Of a DNA stretch of 64,000 nt, positions 53,821 to 63,862 are shown piece by piece (within the stretch, counting starts at the first letter, position 1; each line of letters opens with the position of its first letter). The stretch lies in the NCBI RefSeq assembly GCF_000016985.1, contig NC_009633.1, positions 806,001 through 870,000 on the forward strand, given 5' to 3'. The position numbers and the translations under genes are program-made. Under the pieces are notes generated by a model. That model saw only the letters and a program-made list of their open reading frames with translations. It had not been told where the DNA came from and did no database searches. Source of the DNA: Alkaliphilus metalliredigens QYMF (GTDB taxonomy: Bacteria; Bacillota; Clostridia; Peptostreptococcales; Natronincolaceae).

Positions 53821-55215
53821 ATGAGTTATAAAAAAGTTGATGAAAAAGACGTTGCTTTTTTCAAATCGATATGTGGTGAGGAACGAGTGTTTTTCGGAAA
53901 AGAAATCAATGAAGATTTTGGACGAGATGAGCTAGCAGAGGAACGGGTGATGCCAGAGGTATTGGTAGAACCTAGTTCAACTGAAGAAGTATCGGGAATT
54001 ATGAGATATGCCAATGAAAACAACATCCCTGTGACACCAAGAGGGCAAGGGACAGGATTAGTTGGTGGAGCAGTGGCCATTCACGGGGGAATTATGCTTA
54101 ATATGAGTAGAATGAATCAAATATTAGAGATAGATGAGGATAACTTGACATTAACCGTTGAACCCGGGGTATTGTTGATGGAAATCAGTAAATTTGTTGA
54201 GGAGCATGATTTGTTTTATCCACCGGATCCAGGTGAAAAGAGTGCCACCATTGCAGGGAACATCAACACAAATGCTGGTGGGATGAGAGCTGTAAAATAT
54301 GGTGTAACCAGAGATTTTGTTCGAGGACTAGAGGTTGTTTTGCCAAATGGTGAAGTACTAGAAATTGGTGGTAAGGTTGTTAAGAATAGCTCGGGCTATA
54401 GTCTGAAGGATCTGATCGTGGGCTCCGAGGGAACCCTGGGAATTGTAACAAAGGCTATTTTAAAGTTATTACCGCTACCAAAAAAGGCCATCAGTTTATT
54501 GGTACCTTTTCCTAATTTGGAGTTGGCCATTGAAACGGTTCCTAAGATCATCAAGTCAAAATCTACACCTACAGCAGTTGAATTTATGGTTCGAGATACA
54601 ATTATTGCAGCTGAAGAGTTTTTGGGGAAGAAATTTCCTGACAATTCAGCCGACGCTTACTTACTATTGACATTTGATGGCAATAGTAAAGAAGAAGTAG
54701 AGAGAGCCTATGAAGGCGTTGCCCACATTTGTTTAGAGGCAGGGGCTTTAGACGTGTATATCTCTGAAACTCAAGAAAGACAAGAGGCAATTTGGTCAGC
54801 AAGGGGTGCATTCCTAGAAGCCATTAAAGCATCAACCACACAAATCGACGAATGTGATGTTGTTGTTCCAAGAAATCATGTGGCAAAGTTTATCAGGTAT
54901 ACCAATGAGCTTCAAAAAGAATTTGATATTAGGATTCGAAGCTTTGGTCATGCAGGAGATGGTAACCTACATGTTTATATTTTAAGGGATGAACTGACCC
55001 AAGAAGTGTGGAAGGAAAAATTAAATGCAGTAATGGATTGTATGTATAGTCGTGCTAAGGAACTTAATGGACAGGTTTCTGGAGAACATGGCATCGGAAT
55101 CGCAAAAAAAGCCTATTTAAGTGAATCACTAGGAGCAACACCATTGGCTATCATGGCTGGAATTAAAGCATCTTTTGATCCACGAGGGATACTAAATCCA
55201 GGCAAGGTATGTTAA
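53821..55215 (+). CDS. FAD-binding D/L-lactate (glycolate oxidase-type) dehydrogenase
   Basis: 464 residues of the GlcD/LctD type. It contains the FAD-binding PCMH region ([20 protein letters not shown]), [20 protein letters not shown], and the C-terminal [17 protein letters not shown] and [10 protein letters not shown]. It oxidises lactate to pyruvate and passes electrons to EtfBA. GGAGGG lies before the ATG. Final gene of the etfBA unit, closed by a terminator. Stereospecificity is not deducible. Confidence 0.92.
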   Translation: MSYKKVDEKDVAFFKSICGEERVFFGKEINEDFGRDELAEERVMPEVLVEPSSTEEVSGIMRYANENNIPVTPRGQGTGLVGGAVAIHGGIMLNMSRMNQILEIDEDNLTLTVEPGVLLMEISKFVEEHDLFYPPDPGEKSATIAGNINTNAGGMRAVKYGVTRDFVRGLEVVLPNGEVLEIGGKVVKNSSGYSLKDLIVGSEGTLGIVTKAILKLLPLPKKAISLLVPFPNLELAIETVPKIIKSKSTPTAVEFMVRDTIIAAEEFLGKKFPDNSADAYLLLTFDGNSKEEVERAYEGVAHICLEAGALDVYISETQERQEAIWSARGAFLEAIKASTTQIDECDVVVPRNHVAKFIRYTNELQKEFDIRIRSFGHAGDGNLHVYILRDELTQEVWKEKLNAVMDCMYSRAKELNGQVSGEHGIGIAKKAYLSESLGATPLAIMAGIKASFDPRGILNPGKVC

Positions 55216-55276
55216 TCATAACGCATATAAAAGTCATCATGATGATGATAGAATAATAAGAAACAAATGACAGAGG

Positions 55277-55309
55277 ACGCCTAACGATTGAATCGTTAGG
55301 CGTTTTTTG
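55277..55309 (+). terminator. Terminator of etfBA-lactate dehydrogenase operon
   Basis: ACGCCTAACGA pairs with TCGTTAGGCGT around a 5-nt loop, then TTTTTT. Confidence 0.9.
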
Positions 55310-55449
55310 AGTGTCATAACAGTATCTATCCTTATGGAATTGTATTGAATCATTTTGATTACAGTGGAGGTGACTCCATGAAGTTGTATAAAGAAGGGAA
55401 AGTCGATATAATGGATATAATAAATGTAGAGGAAAAAGGAGGAAAGCAA

Positions 55450-55749
55450 ATGGCAATTATGGAAATTACAGTGGTTCCCCTGGGAACAGGGTCTACTAGT
55501 ATCAGTCAATATGTGGCATCCTGTCACCGGTTATTAGAAATAGAAGAAGGGATTAAATATCAATTAACACCTATGTCAACTGTGATTGAGGGAGATATAG
55601 AAAAGCTTTTTCAAGTGGCACAAAAACTACACCAGGTTCCTGCGGGAGAAGGAGCACAGCGGATATCAACCAGTATTAAAATTGATGACCGTAAAGACAA
55701 AGTGAGCACAATGGATGGAAAAATTGCTTCAGTACAATCAAAGCTGTAA
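55450..55749 (+). CDS. MTH1187-family thiamine-binding protein
   Basis: 99 residues from ATG 55450, which has AAAGGAGGAAAG upstream; an upstream in-frame extension (from 55345) lacks a good site. The small ferredoxin-like fold is seen as MEITVVPLGTGSTSISQYVA, then YQLTPMSTVIEGD and RISTSIKIDDR, matching MTH1187/YkoF-like proteins. Family members bind thiamine or HMP pyrimidine. It stands alone before an ABC exporter. Ligand inferred from family. Confidence 0.85.
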   Translation: MAIMEITVVPLGTGSTSISQYVASCHRLLEIEEGIKYQLTPMSTVIEGDIEKLFQVAQKLHQVPAGEGAQRISTSIKIDDRKDKVSTMDGKIASVQSKL

Positions 55750-55895
55750 AGGAATGATAGAGGGCATCTATGAGATGTCCTCTGTTTGCTTTTAAAGGGA
55801 TTGGGAAAAGCTAGAAAATATAGAGCAGTCATAGTATACTATAAGAGGAATTGACAAGAATTGAGTAAGGGACAATGGAAGGAACGGTGACATTA

Positions 55896-56618
55896 ATGTT
55901 GAAATTAGAAAAGGTGAGTAAAGCCTATCAAAAAGGGACTGTGAAGGCAGTTGATGATATTAGCTTTGAAGTGAAGCCTGGAGAGATTTTTGGTTTTCTT
56001 GGGCCCAATGGAGCAGGTAAAACCACGACATTGAAGATGATTGTTGGGCTCTTGAAGCCCGATGAGGGAAACATTTATATAGATGGAATGGATAATCAAG
56101 AAGAATCATTAGAAACAAAAAAAATCATTAGCTATGTGCCAGACACCCATGAGGTATATGAGCGGCTGACGGGTATTGAGTATTTAAATTTTATAGCAGA
56201 TATGTACGCTGTTTCCAGGGAGGAACGGGTACAGCGAATCCAATATTATTTAGAAGTCTTTCAATTAAAGGAGGCAGTTAATGACCTCATTAAAAGCTAC
56301 TCCCATGGAATGAAACAAAAAATTGTTTTAATCGGTGCGTTGATCCATGATCCTAAAATATTCATATTAGATGAACCAATGGTGGGATTAGACCCAAAGG
56401 CATCCTTTCAATTGAAGGAAATTATGCGGCTAAGATGTCAAGAGGGCAAGTCTGTTTTCTTTTCAACCCATGTTCTAGAAGTGGCGGAGAAGCTGTGTGA
56501 TCGAATTGCCATCATCCGAAAGGGCGAGATTATCGCCTGCGGCACCATGGAAGAAATAAGGGGACAGCGGAAGCAACAAGAGTCCCTGGAAAATATATTC
56601 TTGGAGTTGACGGAGTAA
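55896..56618 (+). CDS. ABC transporter ATP-binding subunit (exporter)
   Basis: 240 residues from ATG 55896 (an upstream in-frame ATG at 55875 gives 7 more). Walker A GPNGAGKTT, signature SYSHGMKQKIVLIGAL (degenerate LSGGQ), Walker B IFILDEPMVGLDP and switch THVLE are all present. It is the NodI/CcmA-like type that pairs with an ABC-2 permease. Its stop overlaps the next start by one base, so subunits are coupled. Confidence 0.92.
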   Translation: MLKLEKVSKAYQKGTVKAVDDISFEVKPGEIFGFLGPNGAGKTTTLKMIVGLLKPDEGNIYIDGMDNQEESLETKKIISYVPDTHEVYERLTGIEYLNFIADMYAVSREERVQRIQYYLEVFQLKEAVNDLIKSYSHGMKQKIVLIGALIHDPKIFILDEPMVGLDPKASFQLKEIMRLRCQEGKSVFFSTHVLEVAEKLCDRIAIIRKGEIIACGTMEEIRGQRKQQESLENIFLELTE

Positions 56619-58300
56619 TGAATCAGTTTATTTCCTTATTGAAAATGCATATGAATGTGAATTTTAGTATTTCTGCCCTTAAATATAAATATTTCAAACA
56701 AAAAAATGATTTATGGCAGCCCTTGGCATTTATTGTACTATTTTTAGCTCTACTGCCACTTTACATCACATTGATACGATTCATTCAAGTGGCTTACACT
56801 ATCTTTGATGAAATCAATCAATCCGGTGTGCTTTTGGTCATGGGTTTTTTAGGGGCTCAGATGCTTTTATTTATCTTTGGAATTTCTCATATCTTTGCTA
56901 AGTTTTACTATGCAGAAGATATTCAAAGGCTCATTCCACTACCTATTAAACCGATTCAGTTATTAACTGCTCGTTTTTTTACGGTAATGGTAAATGAGTA
57001 CCTAACTGTACTTCCCTTTGTGCTGCCAATTTTAATTGTATTTGGAAGCAGAAGTGGAGGTGGGGTTCTTTATTGGCTTTATGCCCTGTTACTCTTTGTT
57101 ACTTTGCCTATTATCCCCTTAGCGCTTTCAACTATTCTTGTGATGCTCTTTATGAGATATACAAATATCAAAGGAAATCGCGATTTGCTACGGGCGGCAG
57201 GTGGTATTCTAATGGTTATTTTCATATTAGGGATTCAAGTGATGATCCGATCCATGACAATTGATGTGCCCGTAGGAGATGAAGTGACCTATCTAGCGGA
57301 GCTCATGAAGCAGAATAATGTACTCATCAGACAAATGGGACTTGTGTTTCCACCGGCTATGTGGGCAGCCTATGCCTTGACAACAGTGGGAACAATCACA
57401 GGATTTCTTTACTTATTATTATTCATTGGTGTATCTGCCATTATATTTTATTTTATGCTGGTCTTTACCAGAAATTTCTTTTATGAAGGATTAATTGAAG
57501 GTCAAGAAATAGCAGTAAAGAAGAAAAAGTTGTCTGATGAAGGTATTCATAAGAAGCTAGGGAAGTTGTCACATCCAATTGTGGCAATGTTTGTAAAAGA
57601 GATGAGGCTCTTAGTTCGGACGCCTATTTTTCTGATGAATTCTATTGGGACTGTGATTGTGATTCCCTTTGCCATGGGGATTTCTCTATACATGTCTGGG
57701 GATATACTAGGGCAAATCTCTAGCTATTATACACCTGAAAACTTTCTAATCATTCATTTGTTAATGGCGGGATTCATTATTTTTATCAGTGCTTCTAATG
57801 GCCTTGCCCCAACATTATTTTCTAGGGAAGGAAAACAGTTTTGGATTGTGAGAATCCTTCCTGTAAAGATTGAGCACCAGCTAATTGGCAAAATTTTAAG
57901 TAATTTAGCTGTACAGCTTCTTGCGATTGTACTGCTATTGGGAGCCGCTTCCATTGTGGTTAATTTACAGGTACAAACTGTGATCATTGTCCTCCTACTA
58001 GGTATATTGGGGAGCATACCCATTACCCAATTGAGTATGTTCATTGATATTACAAGACCTGTACTAGACTGGGATAACCCTCAGCAGGCAATGAAACAAA
58101 ATATGAATGTGTTTATATCATTATTGGCGGGAATGGCCTATCTAATTGGGCTAGGTATCATTGCGCGGATTCTGATTGCAATAAACCTAATGCCAATGAT
58201 TGTATACCTTATATTTGCGGTTGGACTTATTGTATTATCAGGGATTTTATTCAAAAATCTGACAAATCTTACGTACAAAAGATATCGAGAGATATCGTGA
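56618..58300 (+). CDS. ABC-2-type exporter permease
   Basis: 560 residues with about 12-14 hydrophobic helices. It resembles the putative ABC exporter family (PF16949-like) that works with single ATPases. IQRLIPLPIKPIQLLTARFF and PIVAMFVKEMRLLVRTPIFL are typical cytoplasmic loops between helix groups. The substrate is unknown. It directly follows its ATPase. Confidence 0.85.
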   Translation: MNQFISLLKMHMNVNFSISALKYKYFKQKNDLWQPLAFIVLFLALLPLYITLIRFIQVAYTIFDEINQSGVLLVMGFLGAQMLLFIFGISHIFAKFYYAEDIQRLIPLPIKPIQLLTARFFTVMVNEYLTVLPFVLPILIVFGSRSGGGVLYWLYALLLFVTLPIIPLALSTILVMLFMRYTNIKGNRDLLRAAGGILMVIFILGIQVMIRSMTIDVPVGDEVTYLAELMKQNNVLIRQMGLVFPPAMWAAYALTTVGTITGFLYLLLFIGVSAIIFYFMLVFTRNFFYEGLIEGQEIAVKKKKLSDEGIHKKLGKLSHPIVAMFVKEMRLLVRTPIFLMNSIGTVIVIPFAMGISLYMSGDILGQISSYYTPENFLIIHLLMAGFIIFISASNGLAPTLFSREGKQFWIVRILPVKIEHQLIGKILSNLAVQLLAIVLLLGAASIVVNLQVQTVIIVLLLGILGSIPITQLSMFIDITRPVLDWDNPQQAMKQNMNVFISLLAGMAYLIGLGIIARILIAINLMPMIVYLIFAVGLIVLSGILFKNLTNLTYKRYREIS

Positions 58301-58324
58301 AAGATAAAAAGATAAAAAGATAAG

Positions 58325-58366
58325 GCCAGCTATCCAGAGATAAAATGATGGATAGCTGGTCTTTTT
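58325..58366 (+). terminator. Terminator after ABC exporter
   Basis: CCAGCTATCC pairs with GGATAGCTGG around a ~15-nt loop, then TCTTTTTT. Confidence 0.85.
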
Positions 58367-58449
58367 TATATGAAAATTGAAGTTTGTAGGAGGAAATCAT
58401 TTCTATCTCACAATATTGAGAATAAGGGATTATTAGGGAGTAAACTATA

Positions 58450-58559
58450 GAAAACGAAAACAAACAAAAATTGAAACGAAAATAAAAAAACATATTGACA
58501 GAAAAATCTGAAGGATATACAATTAAATAAACATAAAGAAACCGAAAACGAACATAAAA
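58450..58559 (+). promoter_or_regulatory. Promoter of fru operon with DeoR-type repeats
   Basis: TTGACA at 58495, exactly 17 nt, TACAAT at 58518. GAAAACGAA-type direct repeats lie at 58450, 58473 and 58544, flanking the promoter; they are candidate FruR operators. The rest of the spacer holds no gene. Confidence 0.6.
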
Positions 58560-58614
58560 GTACATGCAAAATAATCCTAACAAAAAATAATGACAAACTA
58601 AAAGGGTGAAGCTT

Positions 58615-59373
58615 ATGTTTGCTGAAGAGCGTAAAAAAAATATTGTAGAAGCCATTAACCAGGATGGTAGTGTTAAAGTTGGGAAGCTAGCGGACGTCTA
58701 TGGTGTCACAGAGGCCACCATTAGAAGAGACCTACAGGAGTTAGAAGAAAAGAAGATGCTCCAACGTACTCATGGTGGAGCTGTTGCTATGGATAGTACA
58801 AAATATGAGCTGACAGTACTAGAGAGAAAAGATAGCTATTATCAACAAAAACTCCAAATTGGAATGAAGGCCGCTGAAATGGTTGAGGATGGTGACTCTA
58901 TTATCATTGATGCGGGAACCACAACACTTCAGATGGCAAGGCACTTGAATAGAAAAAATATTACTGTAGTGACAAACTCTATGACAATTGCTGCAGAACT
59001 AGAGGGGAAGCCTGAAATTGAATTAATTATGATTGGAGGCATGGTTAGATGGAGCACCCATGCCTTTGTAGGACCTTTAGCGGAAGAAATGCTTGAAAAA
59101 ATTAGGGTAGATAAAGTTTTTCTTGGCACCAATGGCATTACTTTGGATGATGGGCTTACCACACCAAATATGCTTGAAGCTAAAATAAAACAAATCATGC
59201 TAGCTGTATCTACAGAAAAAATTCTTTTGTGTGATAGCTCGAAGTTTAGTAGGAGATCCTTTTCAAAGATCTGTAAGGTACAAGAAATTGATATGATCAT
59301 TAGCGATGGCATGGAAGTAATCAGAGACCAGAACAAATATAAGGAACTAGGAATAAAGCTATCAATCGTTTAG
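58615..59373 (+). CDS. fruR: DeoR-family repressor of the fructose operon
   Basis: 252 residues from ATG 58615 with AAAGGGTG upstream; a GTG at 58606 overlaps that site. N-terminal DeoR helix-turn-helix (GKLADVYGVTEATIRRDLQE, then LQRTHGG), and a sugar-phosphate-binding domain with DSIIIDAGTTTLQMA and KVFLGTNGIT. Located before fruK and PTS genes, it probably senses fructose-1-phosphate or a related metabolite. Likely autoregulated via the upstream repeats. Confidence 0.88.
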   Translation: MFAEERKKNIVEAINQDGSVKVGKLADVYGVTEATIRRDLQELEEKKMLQRTHGGAVAMDSTKYELTVLERKDSYYQQKLQIGMKAAEMVEDGDSIIIDAGTTTLQMARHLNRKNITVVTNSMTIAAELEGKPEIELIMIGGMVRWSTHAFVGPLAEEMLEKIRVDKVFLGTNGITLDDGLTTPNMLEAKIKQIMLAVSTEKILLCDSSKFSRRSFSKICKVQEIDMIISDGMEVIRDQNKYKELGIKLSIV

Positions 59374-59395
59374 CTGTAGGTGTGGAGGTAAAATA

Positions 59396-60325
59396 ATGAT
59401 TATTACTGTAACAATGAATCCGGCAATTGACCGAACCATAGAAATCGCGGACTTTACCGTAGGAAAAGTAAATAGAATCGAAACCAGTAAAATTGACGTG
59501 GGAGGAAAGGGAATCAATGTCTCTAAGGTGATCCAAGAGCTAGGTGGACATAGCATGGCCACGGGATTTGTTGGGGGTGCCACAGGAGAAGAGATAAAGA
59601 AGCATCTTAAAGATAAAGGGATTCAATTTAAATTTATTGATGTAGCAGAAGAAACCAGAACAAATATAAAAATGGTAGATAGTCTAAAGGGTATTCAAAC
59701 GGACTTTAATGAATCAGGAGCTCCGGTAGCAGAAAAAAATATAGTGGCTTTAAAAAAATGTATTGAAGAACTATGTAATCCTGGGGATCTGGTCATCATC
59801 GCTGGTAGTACTCCTTGTAATGTAAACCATGATATTTACTTGGAATTAACCCAACTCATTAAAAACAAAGGAGGAAAAGTATTACTAGATGCAGATGCAA
59901 ATTATCTAATGGAAGGCATAAAGGCAACACCGTTTTTGATTAAACCCAACCTTGAGGAACTACAAAGAGCAATAGGAACCACATTAGAAGGTGTTGAAGC
60001 CATAGCCAAAGCAGGAAAAGACATTGTTAAAAGAGGCATCACACATGTCGTTATTTCCATGGGGGAAGAAGGGGCTTTGTTTATTAGAGAAGAAGGAACC
60101 ATATGGGCTCAAGGGATTCAAGTTCCTGTGGGTAGCACAGTTGGGGCTGGTGATGCAATGGTGGCTGCAATGGCTTATGGGTTAGAGCAGGAGTATGACT
60201 ATGAGAAGCTGGTACGTCTTTCAATGGCAGCTGGAACGGCGGCGGTTATGACCAAGGGAACTGAGTCAGCAGCACGAGAGAAAATAATTGAAATAGAGAA
60301 GCAGGTACAATTAATATCACTATAA
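59396..60325 (+). CDS. fruK: 1-phosphofructokinase
   Basis: 309 residues. It is a pfkB-type sugar kinase starting MIITVTMNPAIDRTIEI, with DVGGKGINVSKVIQELGG and a C-terminal VGAGDAMVAAMAYG carrying the catalytic Asp. It phosphorylates fructose-1-phosphate to the 1,6-bisphosphate. GGAGGT precedes the ATG; it lies 22 bp after fruR. Confidence 0.94.
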   Translation: MIITVTMNPAIDRTIEIADFTVGKVNRIETSKIDVGGKGINVSKVIQELGGHSMATGFVGGATGEEIKKHLKDKGIQFKFIDVAEETRTNIKMVDSLKGIQTDFNESGAPVAEKNIVALKKCIEELCNPGDLVIIAGSTPCNVNHDIYLELTQLIKNKGGKVLLDADANYLMEGIKATPFLIKPNLEELQRAIGTTLEGVEAIAKAGKDIVKRGITHVVISMGEEGALFIREEGTIWAQGIQVPVGSTVGAGDAMVAAMAYGLEQEYDYEKLVRLSMAAGTAAVMTKGTESAAREKIIEIEKQVQLISL

Positions 60326-60330
60326 GGAGT

Positions 60331-60786
60331 GTGTTTAAAATAAAAATTGTAGATTTGTTAAATGAAAAAGGAATTCAATTGAATTTGAAGGCAAAAAATA
60401 AAGAGGAAGTACTGAAGGAACTTATTGATATATTAGAAGCATCGGGACAATTATCCAATCGAGATGATTTTGAAAGGGCAGTTTTAGAGAGGGAGAATAA
60501 CTTCTCAACGGGAATCGGCATGGGAGTAGCCATTCCCCATGGAAAGAGTAATGGGGTGAAAGAAGCATCTATTATATTTGGAAGATCAGAAAAAGGAATT
60601 GATTATCAATCAATGGATGAAGCACCGGCGTATATATTTTTCTTAATTGCCGTACCAGCGGATTCTAATAATGAACATTTAAATGTGTTAAGTCAGCTCT
60701 CTCGTTCATTAATGCACAGTGAAATTCGTGAAGGATTAAAAAATGCTAAAACAGCTCAAGATGTGATTGGTATATTTGAACAGTAA
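60331..60786 (+). CDS. PTS fructose-family EIIA component
   Basis: 151 residues from GTG 60331. The phosphorylated His lies in TGIGMGVAIPHGKSNGVKEA. It accepts phosphate from HPr and passes it to IIB. The start is uncertain: AAGGAG (60324-60329) leaves almost no spacer to the GTG, while an in-frame ATA at 60340, 10 nt away, would give the canonical start MKIVDLL. It lies 5 bp after fruK. Separate from IIBC, as in some Firmicutes. Confidence 0.9.
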   Translation: MFKIKIVDLLNEKGIQLNLKAKNKEEVLKELIDILEASGQLSNRDDFERAVLERENNFSTGIGMGVAIPHGKSNGVKEASIIFGRSEKGIDYQSMDEAPAYIFFLIAVPADSNNEHLNVLSQLSRSLMHSEIREGLKNAKTAQDVIGIFEQ

Positions 60787-60895
60787 ATAAATGAAGTATA
60801 GGGTAACAAGTAATATCTGAATTGTAAGGGAAAATGGGGTTGGATTTTATTCAAGTAAAAGATTTTCTTATAATATATTTTAAGGGGGAAGGGAA

Positions 60896-62302
60896 ATGAG
60901 GAAAATAGTAGCTGTTACATCTTGTCCTACAGGAATTGCCCATACTTATATGGCGGCTGAAGCTTTACAAATTGCTGCCAAGGAGATGAATGTAGGAATC
61001 AAAGTGGAAACAAGGGGATCTGTTGGGGTGGAAAATGAGCTTACAGAAGTAGATATTGCTGAAGCGAACGCTGTCATTTTAGCTGCCGATGCTAATGTCC
61101 AACCAGAACGTTTTCATGGTAAGGCCATAATTGAGGTGGGTGTTCAAGATGCAATAAAGGATGCTAAGGGTATTATTGAAGCAGCTTTAGAAGCAGAAGC
61201 GCCAAAGGAAAGCTATAAGCAGCAAGTGAGTCAGGCCAAATCTAAACGGAGTCGTTCTAGAAAAGGACCCTATAAGCATTTAATGACAGGGGTATCCCAT
61301 ATGATTCCATTTGTTGTGGCAGGCGGAATTGCAATCGCATTATCCTTTGCTTTTGGGATCGAAGCCTTTCAAGAAGAAGGGACCTTAGCCGCAGCATTGA
61401 TGAACATAGGTGGTGGTGGTGCCTTTGCTTTGATGGTTCCTATATTAGCAGGCTTTATCGCTTACTCTATTGCTGACCGACCAGGACTGGTACCAGGTAT
61501 GGTCGGGGGAATGGTGGCAATACAAGTGGAGGCTGGATTTTTAGGGGGGATATTAGCTGGTTTTATGGCAGGGTATACTGTTAATTTCCTTAAACAACAT
61601 ATAAAGCTACCTAAGTCGATGGAAGGTTTAATGCCAGTACTTGTTTTGCCTTTATTTTCAACATTAATTGTAGGATTATTAATGATTTATGTTGTTGGAA
61701 AACCGGTGAATGCCCTCAATACAACAATGGAAAATTGGTTGCAGGCCATGTCTGGGACAAATGCAATTTTATTAGGATTGATTTTAGGATTAATGATGGC
61801 TTTTGATATGGGTGGGCCAATTAACAAGGCAGCCTATGCCTTTGCCACAGGATTGATTGCATCTGGTATAACAGCTCCCATGGCGGCGGTAATGGGAGCC
61901 GGTATGACACCACCTTTGGGTTTGGCATTGGCGACTTTGATTGCTAAAAATAAATTTACTACAGATGAGCGGGAAGCTGGAAAAGCAGCATGGGCATTAG
62001 GTGCATCCTTCATCACTGAAGGTGCGATTCCTTTTGCAGCAGCAGATCCTTTCCGAGTCATTCCATCAATCATGGCAGGATCCGCTGTAACCGGAGCATT
62101 ATCAATGATGTTTAATGTTCAGTTGGCTGTTCCTCATGGGGGTATATTTGTTTTGCCGATACCAAATGCTGTTACTAATTTGATGGGATATATCATTGCT
62201 ATTGTTGCGGGTACAGTGGTTACGGCCTTGACTGTTAGTGTATTAAAGCCTAGCATGAATGATGAAAATATGGAAAGTCCAGAGACTGGAAAAGCAGCAT
62301 AG
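60896..62302 (+). CDS. fruA: PTS fructose transporter EIIBC component
   Basis: 468 residues. IIB covers ~1-100 (VTSCPTGIAHTYMAAEALQI with the phosphorylated Cys10); a charged linker (SKRSRSRKG) joins the IIC membrane domain with ~9 helices (GVSHMIPFVVAGGIAIALSF; FDMGGPINKAAYAFATGLI; ITEGAIPFAAADP). It imports and phosphorylates fructose to fructose-1-phosphate. The IIA domain is encoded separately upstream. A GGGGAAGGG site precedes the ATG. Confidence 0.94.
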   Translation: MRKIVAVTSCPTGIAHTYMAAEALQIAAKEMNVGIKVETRGSVGVENELTEVDIAEANAVILAADANVQPERFHGKAIIEVGVQDAIKDAKGIIEAALEAEAPKESYKQQVSQAKSKRSRSRKGPYKHLMTGVSHMIPFVVAGGIAIALSFAFGIEAFQEEGTLAAALMNIGGGGAFALMVPILAGFIAYSIADRPGLVPGMVGGMVAIQVEAGFLGGILAGFMAGYTVNFLKQHIKLPKSMEGLMPVLVLPLFSTLIVGLLMIYVVGKPVNALNTTMENWLQAMSGTNAILLGLILGLMMAFDMGGPINKAAYAFATGLIASGITAPMAAVMGAGMTPPLGLALATLIAKNKFTTDEREAGKAAWALGASFITEGAIPFAAADPFRVIPSIMAGSAVTGALSMMFNVQLAVPHGGIFVLPIPNAVTNLMGYIIAIVAGTVVTALTVSVLKPSMNDENMESPETGKAA

Positions 62303-62332
62303 TATAGAAAAAAGTAAGTTAAGGCAGGATGT

Positions 62333-62367
62333 AAAAAAAAGGAAGCCATGAGAGCTTTCTTTTTTTG
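62333..62367 (+). terminator. Terminator of fru operon
   Basis: AAAAAAGGAAGC pairs with GCTTTCTTTTTT (one G-U pair) around a short loop, with a T-run. Confidence 0.82.
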
Positions 62368-62518
62368 CGTGGAGGTAAAATGCCCTATGTATATATATAA
62401 ATACAATATGCTACCTACAGGCAGAAAATATCAATTCAAGTCGAAAGAACACAATTGCAGAAATAAAAAGATTTGTGGTATGATATACAGTAGGAAAGCA
62501 AGGTAGGAGGAAAGACTA

Positions 62519-63862
62519 ATGAATAAATTAAGCAAAGTAAAGAAGGCTGCATTGGTGACATTAGTCATAGCTAGTATTGCTGCAAATTTAATATTTTATA
62601 GTCAAGTTAATGTGCTGCAGTCAAAGGTTACCCAGGTTAATGCAGCTATTTCTGGACAGGTTGAGAGAAACATTCGAAGAAGCATGCGTTACACACAGGA
62701 ATTAAGGGAAACTGAGAGTCCTGAAGCAATGGAAAATCTAAAAAGATCATTAGAAGAGCTTGGCCTAGGCTATACCCATTGGCTGGAGTTAAATCAGACA
62801 GAGAGAAGACCAAATACGAGAATGGCCAGGGGATTTGCTGGAGTAGAAGCATTAAGAAATACATTGGCACATCATTTGTACAATCAATATGTTCTCCAGG
62901 AAAATACACTAAGTGACTACGATTTTGAGGTACTAGATAGATCTCATGATCTCCTTGATCGCTTACTTTTGGCATATCACAATATCGAAAACAGATTAGA
63001 CGAGTTGCAGGATCCTGAAATCAGTGATGGGGGATTAGGTCAAATCGTCAATAATATTGAGGAGATGGCAAAATTATACAGACATAGTCGTAGCCCAAAC
63101 ACACACCTTCAGTATCAAACATATGAAGAAATCGTAGAAATAGCAGAGGAATTTTTACCAATGTTAAAGGAGCATACATTACTAGAAGAAAATCAAGAAG
63201 TGAAAATACGAGAGGGTGTTCATTTTTATAAATTAGACTACACTGATGGCGATGAAATTGTGTATACCCTATGGATGGATGCTGTGGATGGAAAGATTAG
63301 AAATTATGAGCTAAAGCGTTTAGGCGATAAAAATGAAAATCTGACAAAAATAGAAGCACTACAGATGGCAGAAGAATTTTTAAACACTTTTTATACAGAA
63401 AATTTTTTAACGGAAGTATTTGAGATGAAGAATGGACAAGAGGATAAATTGATCTATGCCTTCCGATTTACAGCCATTCGAGAAGATGTAGAGATGATCA
63501 GTGATGCCTTAGACATACACATTAATGCGAAAACAGGTGAAATCGTTAAACTTAGTAATGACTTTATAGATTCCAATATACCTTATTACTGGATTGATGT
63601 TGCTCCTGAGGAAATCATAGAAAGTGAGGAAGAAAAGGAAGAATTGTCTATAATCGAATATAGAGGAAAGGCTCTTATTCGTTCCTTTGAAACTCGGTAT
63701 CACCCTAGGGTCGTACACAGCTTTTTAGTCATTGAAAGAGAGCAGCCGATGCTGGCATTCTATGATTTGACCACCGGGAGACGCGTGTATCAGATGCATT
63801 ACATTTATGAGGCAATGCAGAATGGAAATGGGAATAATGAGGAGAATCGTAATGAAAATTAG
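62519..63862 (+). CDS. Membrane-anchored PepSY-repeat protein, YpeB-like
   Basis: 447 residues, close to the ~450 of spore germination protein YpeB. One N-terminal membrane helix (~9-29), a long helical region, then two or three PepSY-like units (for example IRNYELKRLGDKNENLTKIE, and DIHINAKTGEIVKLS). The end, PMLAFYDLTTGRRVYQMHY, fits the last PepSY unit. YpeB stabilises the cortex hydrolase SleB; no sleB is visible upstream. GTAGGAGG precedes the ATG. YpeB identity is moderately supported. Confidence 0.55.
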   Translation: MNKLSKVKKAALVTLVIASIAANLIFYSQVNVLQSKVTQVNAAISGQVERNIRRSMRYTQELRETESPEAMENLKRSLEELGLGYTHWLELNQTERRPNTRMARGFAGVEALRNTLAHHLYNQYVLQENTLSDYDFEVLDRSHDLLDRLLLAYHNIENRLDELQDPEISDGGLGQIVNNIEEMAKLYRHSRSPNTHLQYQTYEEIVEIAEEFLPMLKEHTLLEENQEVKIREGVHFYKLDYTDGDEIVYTLWMDAVDGKIRNYELKRLGDKNENLTKIEALQMAEEFLNTFYTENFLTEVFEMKNGQEDKLIYAFRFTAIREDVEMISDALDIHINAKTGEIVKLSNDFIDSNIPYYWIDVAPEEIIESEEEKEELSIIEYRGKALIRSFETRYHPRVVHSFLVIEREQPMLAFYDLTTGRRVYQMHYIYEAMQNGNGNNEENRNEN

